DNA of 64,000 nt, from NCBI GenBank assembly GCA_029379385.1, contig CM055611.1:434001-498000 (forward strand). Direction: 5' to 3'. Numbering within the stretch: position 1 is the stretch's first letter; every line of letters starts with the position of its first letter. Made by a program: the position numbers and the translations under genes. Below the pieces are notes generated by a model. It was not told the DNA's origin. It made no database searches and saw nothing but the letters and a program-made list of their open reading frames with translations. The DNA comes from Quillaja saponaria. Taxonomy: Eukaryota > Streptophyta > Magnoliopsida > Fabales > Quillajaceae. Positions 57,929 to 64,000 of the stretch are shown piece by piece.

Positions 57929-60900
57929 TTAGTAATTTAGCAACGAATATTTTACTCTCAAAACTATTTTCCCTTTCTCGACACCAAGCTTTCCACCAGT
58001 AACTAACCAATGGCCAGGAGGATCATGAGGCCCTTTGCTCATCCCAGACATGTCAACAAATTTCACCAACTTGTTCCCTGTAAAGTTTTCTGTAGAATCT
58101 GAACTCGAGTCTCCAGGGTTGGAAATGTTCCCAGCAGCATTTTTACATTTGTTTGGGGCATGGTCCCACAATGATCTCCGTATTGTGCAGCCTGGTAACC
58201 TGCAATACAACAACTTCATGTACAAAACATTCCGTGACCCAAAATCCCACACTCCCAGCTGAGCCCCAGTAACTACAAAGGCACCAGAGAGATCCCCTAT
58301 AAAGGTTTCAGGGTTCTCAATTGGTGCAGTGCTCACATGAGAAAAGTTCTTCCACTTCACAGGCTCAAACCATCGACTATCTTGCTCCTCAGGTCCTACC
58401 CATTTGGGAGCACCAATTGCCACATGGGTGTCCCAGTATGGCTGAAGGATTTTTGGTAGTGATGACAAGTGTTGAAGATGGACAGATATCCGATTCTGCT
58501 TGTTTCCTTCCAGACATAACCGTAATCCTGTTACTGGCTTACGACCAACTGAGATCTGCATGATGTCAGTAAAACACTGTTCAAAATGTTCGTCATCAAT
58601 AATGTGTATCCTCAATTTGGATAGTTATAGACTAGCACATGGCTTGAATTACGATCATCCTCAAATGAAGGCAAAGTTTGAAAGAGAAACGCAAAAGTTT
58701 GCAATCTTCTACTCAAGGTGTCGAGATCTTATCTTGAATCATGGAGGTCGACAAGATCAAATATCCCTTAAAAACTGAATATACTTGTTTGATATACACA
58801 TAGAGCAATACCCACAAATTTACCACACTATGAGTAAAAAAACTGATAAACAAGTCATGTATAGATACTTTTTTTTTTGGTACATCACGAGGTTGTGGTT
58901 TCGATTCACGAGGTTGGGTTCGAACCCACAACTTAGGAAAGGGAGAAAGGCCTAAAGCCAGGTACCATGCGAAGAGAGCTAAGCTCTGGTTGGTTCATGT
59001 ATAGATACTTTAATGTAATATGGGTAATTTCCAACCAAAAAAGAATATTATACATGAAATTAAGTTTTGTTTGCTAAGATAGGTAATTATTATAAGACTG
59101 GTTATGTAATAATATATAAATAGAAAAGATACTTATTAAAAACAATGATAGAAACTGTTAGAAAACACAAAAGAAAAAATAATAATTGGAAAAAAATACT
59201 ACCATGAGTTAAAATTGAAAAGAAAAAAGAAGCTTAGAAAATTTTTCTTTTGACAAGTGACTGTAAAAAAAAAGAAAGACCAAAGGTTCTAGTGAGAGCT
59301 GGAATCTGAGAGTTGTAGGTCTGAAGAGCTTGAATTAAAAAAGGCTTAACGCACGGCTGCAACAGGAGGCAAAAAAAAAAAAAAAAAAACATAGTGAGAG
59401 TGTTAAACAGAAGTGGGAATAGGATGAAATCTAGAACTAAAAAACAAAAAAATATTAAAAGAAAGAACACCTAAGGTTTGACTTAATCTAGCCCACGTCC
59501 ACACTGAAGAGATCGAAATTCACTATTCTGTTCTTGGATAAATATAAGTGTTTTGCTCGAAAATATATACTAAAATCCTAGAGCTAACTGCCTTTATATA
59601 GGCTACAAGAAAGAAACAAACCCTAAAAACTTAATTTTCGGGTCATAATTATCCAACGGGTCACACAGAGAAACTTTGTCAACCCAATAAACAAGACAAA
59701 ACACAACAGAGATAGAGAGGGAGTGAGCGCATGGATACAATGAGAAAAGGGAGACAGAGGAGTGTGTAAGCGTGAGAGAGAGAGAGAGAGACATGGTGAG
59801 ATCCAAACTGTAACATGTACCTGATGTCTGAAGAAGAAGAAATGAAGAATGGCCATAGCTGCAATCTGATATTCAGCCAATCAATTTGTGAAATACATAT
59901 CTTTATTGTTTTGTTTAAGGCTGGATTTCCCTTGACTCAGCCATCTGCAACAAATCTAATCATAACAGAAGCCCAGGTTCAAGAATTTCAGAATTGGTAA
60001 GATCGGATCTTAGCATGCAATCTTATGATCTTACTTCCAACCTTACTTCCGATCCTATGACCTTGCCTCTGATTTTGATAAACCACAATTTTGAACATGT
60101 TTTGACTCATTTGTGGTAAGTACAACTCATTATGTAAGGTGTGACTATAAAACGAGGAAGAAGCTGGGCTACAAGATAAATTCCAGCCGCTACCATAGTA
60201 GCAGCATGTATAAGAGCCAAAATAGGGGTAGGCTCTTCCATAGCATCTGGTAACCATACATGAAGGGGGAATTGAGCATATTTCGCAACTGAACCAGAAA
60301 ATAACATTAAGGCACACAAAGTAACAAATAAAAAATGGACCTCATTATTATAAATCAAGTTATTGAACATTTCAAACAAATTGCGAAATTCAAAACTACC
60401 CGTGATCCAATAAAGACCTGAAATTTCTAATAATAAACCAAAATCCCCTACATGATTAGTTACAAACACCTTTAGACAAGCATTTGCTGCACTAGGTCGG
60501 GTGAACGAATCTTTGGGTACCTATCATGAGATTTATGGGCACTATCTAATAGTAAGAAGTATAAAAACGAAATTTGTTGTATATACATTCGAAGAAGCTA
60601 TCCTGTGAGTTAAAATGCGGTCTTCACAATCTTGCTTCCATTAATTATGGGAATAGTAGAGGGCGAGAGGAAAAGCTAGTATTTCTTACTAATGTTTGGC
60701 TAAGGTTAGAGGCAATTGACAAGGAAACAATTTAGGTTTTTCAGAAGGAGCCTCTTTGATCATTCATGAGGCAACTCCAAGAGGATCCACTTGTTCTCTT
60801 AGTGGAGTGTAATCCGAGAAAATCTTGTTTTTCATGTACAGAGTTTTCATGTTTTTTTTTTTCTTTTTGCTATCTTATTTCTTTCAAAAGAGGATTGCTT

Positions 60901-63900
60901 TTCCTTTTCCTTGTGTTCCCTTCTTTCTTCTATTACTAAAATTTTCTATAAAAAAAACGATAATTCTCAAATGGAAACTTAGAGCTGCCTAAAATCATGC
61001 ATTAGTTTGTGTCACGAGTAGACACCCAATGGTTTCAACATGGAACTTCCAACTTGGAGGTCTCAAGTTCAAATCACACTCCAATGAAGGGATGGGAAGA
61101 AGGCCCTAAAATGACCCAAAAAGGACCAAAAGAATAGCTTCAGCTTGTCCCACAAATTTTTATTCTCTAAGCATTACTAGCAAGTTGAGACAAGATGATA
61201 TTATAATCTAATAGAGATTCCATCATTGAGCTAATTTCACACACATGGATGTTCTTGCAGGAGAAGTTTCAAAACCAGAAATACTACAGAAACTTCATAC
61301 CTGATCTTGGCTAACATAAAGTTTCTGTCCCATTATGCTGAACTGCAAAGATGGGCACACGGGTTCCTTTCTTTGATGACCAAGAAACTTGTCACGTACA
61401 GGAGCCCATACATGAGGAATCTGAAACTCTAGGAAATATCTCAGTTCTTCAATTGGAGGTTTATCTGTTTGCAACATTCCAGGAAAGAAAGGCAATCAAA
61501 CAAAAATAAACTTCAAATCACCTATCATGAAGTCCTGAAGCGCAAGTTGTCTTACATTCAAGATAGAGGCTTATAGCACGTGTCAAGTGCTCCTTTCCAG
61601 TTATCCCATCAAGAAGATCTGCTATAGGAACAAAAGTCATCTCAATGATGTCTGGAGAGGAACGGATGGTTCTTGCCCATTGGTTGTGGTTTTGTTCTAA
61701 ATCATCTCCACCCCTCCTCCGGAAAATGACTGTCACATCCTGATAAAAAAAAAAATCCAGAAAATTCAGAGCTGAAGACTTACACTGACCCAAAAGACCA
61801 GCAGCAACAACAACAAATTTCGTAGAGTGATCTCTTGACAAGTAGAAGTTTAGCCTAGCTCCAAGAGGCTAATGCTCATGCAGAAATCACAGACCACACC
61901 TACCAATGCAATGCCTCAGAATATAGCAAAGTTGATAATTCCTTTTGTTATCTTTGGGGTATGCTGGGGAAAGGGTAGTGTAAAGACACTAAGGGAAAAG
62001 CCAAAGTATGTTTTAAAGGCTTAAGTAACTCCTATGAAATAAATGCATAATTGTATTAGCATTAATATGAGAGAGAGGAGGAAAGGGCTATTTGAAGATG
62101 CCAAAACTATGTGCACTCCTCGTGTTACATGCAAACATATCAATTGAGATTAAATAGTTTCCCTTGCTGTGAATGACATACTCAATATTTCCTACCCTCC
62201 CCCCCCCCCCCCCCCCCCCCTCTCTCAACAAACCATATTTATTAGCTTTCATTTGCAATACCAATATAACCAGTGCTGATGTTATCACTATAAACAGCTT
62301 CTACAATTTTTTATTTTTTTCCCATTTTCATATTCAATTACGTAAACTTCAGAGGCATATTCCCTTACTTTGAAAAATAAGATAAAAATGGATTTTCTTT
62401 TTCTTTTTCTGTGCAGGTGTTTTTTGGTAGTAAGCTTCATGCAGATGCAGCTGGAGGATTTCAAACCCATCATTTTTCCCTTAATCTTGTTTTTAAAGGG
62501 AAATTAGGTGAGAATAGACCAAAATAATACTACCATTGAAATAGCAATTCTATAGATATACTAACAACAAGATATTACATACTTCTTTCCCAGTAAGATA
62601 AGTTGCAGTAGTGGGTTGAGGGTATATCCCTTGGCTGTTGAATAAACAAGGATCAACACCCTGCAAAATCCATAATTGAAATATTGAAGACAAGTATTGC
62701 TGATGTGCACTAAGACAATATGGTAATTATCAAAGGATAATAGTGGAACTAGCCTTGTCCTTTGATTTTGTTTGACCTGAACTTGTATAGCTATTGGTGT
62801 CAGAGAACCTCTGGTTTCCAATATCCTGAACATAAGTTTTGATCTCCTTTTTTGATAAAGGTGAAGACTGGTGTTGCTTAACATAAATTACATCTTTACC
62901 TCCGATTGTTATAGATGTAATGACATGTGTGCCAAAATTTTCAATAAAGCTGTTAAAAGTAACTAACTGTTAGGAACATCCTGATGCTAAAATATTATGT
63001 ACTCCATAAAATAACTTGACATGCATACCTCGCCAACAAAGGTGGATCCCAACAAGTTGGGACAGCCTGTTTGACATTTTCTTGCAAAACTAACTGGGAT
63101 TTTAGAAGCTGAACCTTGGCAAGAGGAGTATAATATCCATCCAAAGAAAGAGTTTTTGTAGCTGCTGCATCAATATGTTTTGAACCAGTGAAGCTAAATG
63201 CAGAGTTGAAGCTCCCAATAGGAAAGCTTCCTGATATATTTGCCTTTTGATTGAAATAATCCACCATCTGCATCATAGATGCACTTAATAATAATTTAGT
63301 ACACAAGAAATGCTTTCATTTTGTTATCCTTTCCATTAAAGGATTTGGCTTTCACTACGTAACTCTTGTCTCTTGCTTCAAACAGATAATATTTCCAAAC
63401 ATCCAGTAAATGTTCACGTTCTAGTTAGGCACAATAAAATAGTATCGAAGAAACAATTTATATTTTACAAAAACAACTAGTAACAGCACAAGGAATGAAT
63501 AAAGATGATGTATCGTGGAATATATGTGACTGGTGAATATGATCCTGAAATTTCCAATAAGGGATATCAAAAGCAAATCACCATATGTTCTAACAAAACA
63601 TGCCATGCCCAAACTTGTAGTGCCCAGCTAGCACTGCTACTAATCTAAGCTAAGAATGAGCTTTACCTTACGCCAATTACTTTTATTTAAGATTCAAGCA
63701 CATAAACAATTTATGCATAGACACATGCAAATTAAACCATTCAATTTAACCGTAGCAGCAAGCCCACTTACATATAAATATAAACCAAGAATATGAGGAG
63801 CCTAATACATGATATTTCACAAAAATTAAAGCTAGGGAAACCGTTTAATCGAACGCAATACCTCATTGAAGCTGCAAACCCCAGAACTTCTACGGCCGAC

Positions 63901-64000
63901 AGATTCCTGGGAGTTTCTTATGTTCCTGGAAACACTGAGCACAACTAAATCATCATATAACCAGAGGTCCCTGGTGTTTTCTTCATCAACCTCAACCACC
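57929..64000 (-). CDS. MACPF-domain protein, plant CAD1/NSL1 type (5' end beyond window)
   Basis: Exons, in transcript order: before 64000-63862, 63267-63029, 62949-62754, 62660-62583, 61739-61556, 61464-61301 and 58555-57929. They join in frame to 541 residues, and the family is about 600 long, so roughly 60 N-terminal residues are missing. Landmarks: [15 protein letters not shown], the MACPF signature region; [16 protein letters not shown]; and a C-terminal plant-specific part with [36 protein letters not shown] and [15 protein letters not shown]. Relatives in Arabidopsis (CAD1, NSL1) restrain salicylic-acid-dependent cell death and immunity; whether plant members form pores is unsettled. 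The fourth-to-third exon junction uses a GC donor (AAG|GCTAGT). The last intron is 2.7 kb and carries a SINE and a plastid-derived insert. No internal stop was found, so the gene looks functional. Confidence 0.93.
58855..59010 (-). mobile_element. tRNA-derived SINE in an intron of the MACPF gene
   Basis: A 16-base target duplication, TCATGTATAGATACTT, flanks a body of about 124 bases (58871-58994). On the minus strand the body starts ACCAACCAGAGC, contains a B box GGTTCGAACCC, and ends in an A run next to the duplication. All SINE hallmarks are present, in the same orientation as the host gene. Confidence 0.88.
59774..59791. repeat. (GA)n microsatellite
   Basis: Nine GA units in the last intron of the MACPF gene. 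Confidence 0.9.
60125..60535 (-). other. ndhF: Nuclear plastid DNA insert: ndhF fragment (NUPT)
   Basis: The minus-strand translation gives [20 protein letters not shown], then [20 protein letters not shown], then SAVAK-like and [18 protein letters not shown], then [20 protein letters not shown]. This is unmistakably part of the plastid NADH-plastoquinone oxidoreductase chain 5 (ndhF). About 130 codons stay open. Changes at normally invariant sites (for example MEGPTP to MEEPTP) show it is a nuclear copy under no constraint. It lies in the large last intron of the MACPF gene and has no start codon or promoter of its own. Both edges end abruptly in unrelated sequence. Confidence 0.9.
62199..62220. 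repeat. Mononucleotide run of 22 C
   Basis: An uninterrupted C tract in an intron of the MACPF gene. It is a G22 tract in the pre-mRNA because the gene is on the minus strand. Confidence 0.9.

Noticed and set aside
58911..58925. GGTTCGAACCC as the T arm of a tRNA gene
   Set aside because: No acceptor stem or anticodon arm can be folded around it. The flanking 16-base duplication and A tail identify a SINE.
60107..60469. ndhF-like ORF as a functional gene
   Set aside because: It is a partial plastid gene without start or ends, lies in an intron and has changes at conserved sites. It is treated as a NUPT.
61011..61140. SINE-like segment with A-box-like and B-box-like words (AGTTCAAATCAC)
   Set aside because: No target duplication or A tail was found and the box matches are weak, so it is not listed as a feature.
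1..64000. CRISPR arrays, operons, ribosome binding sites or prophage
   Set aside because: The gene structures are eukaryotic throughout. No regular spacer arrays or prokaryotic signals were seen.

Overview
The window is nuclear DNA of a dicotyledonous plant. It has AT-rich intergenic stretches, multi-exon genes with GT-AG introns, and typical plant families: UDP-sugar glycosyltransferases with PSPG boxes, a CYP716-type P450, type-1 lipid-transfer proteins, an ATL RING-H2 protein, a receptor-like cytoplasmic kinase relative and a plant MACPF protein. It also carries solo LTRs, a SINE, MITE-like elements and a plastid-derived insert. The species cannot be named from the sequence.

Layout. 1-22.3 kb is a rearranged duplication. 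Three recognisable blocks occur twice: A (non-coding), B (a UGT73-type gene with flanks) and C (the 3' end and downstream flank of a UGT91-type gene). The left half reads A1-C1-B1 and the right half A2-B2-C2. B1 and B2 each hold an intact UGT73-like gene (7504-9033 and 17359-18897, about 95% identical proteins). C2 ends in an intact UGT91-like gene (20869-22287), while C1 keeps only its last 36 codons. A probable solo LTR of about 2 kb lies between the halves, and a clear 318-bp solo LTR lies in A2. 22.9-26.9 kb holds a four-coding-exon RLCK-like gene whose catalytic motifs are lost, so it is a predicted pseudokinase. 27-32.6 kb holds a transposon-related Myb/SANT remnant, a small two-exon membrane-protein candidate and an ATL RING-H2 gene. 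36-40.4 kb holds an eroded coiled-coil gene and a Harbinger-like element with a second element nested in it. 41-44.6 kb holds two nsLTP1 genes. 48.3-52.8 kb holds a broken CYP716 copy and an intact three-exon CYP716-like gene. 57.9 kb to the right edge holds most of a MACPF-domain gene of the plant CAD1/NSL1 type. Its introns contain a SINE, a plastid ndhF fragment and a 22-base C run.

How the genes may work together. Two UGT73 genes, one UGT91 gene and one CYP716 gene within about 45 kb is the combination expected for decorating a triterpenoid: CYP716 enzymes oxidise the aglycone, UGT73 enzymes often add the first sugar, and UGT91 enzymes often extend the sugar chain. All four are on the minus strand. 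No oxidosqualene cyclase is present, and unrelated genes lie between them, so a functional cluster is only a hypothesis. The other genes are ordinary housekeeping, defence or cuticle-type plant genes with no evident link to each other.
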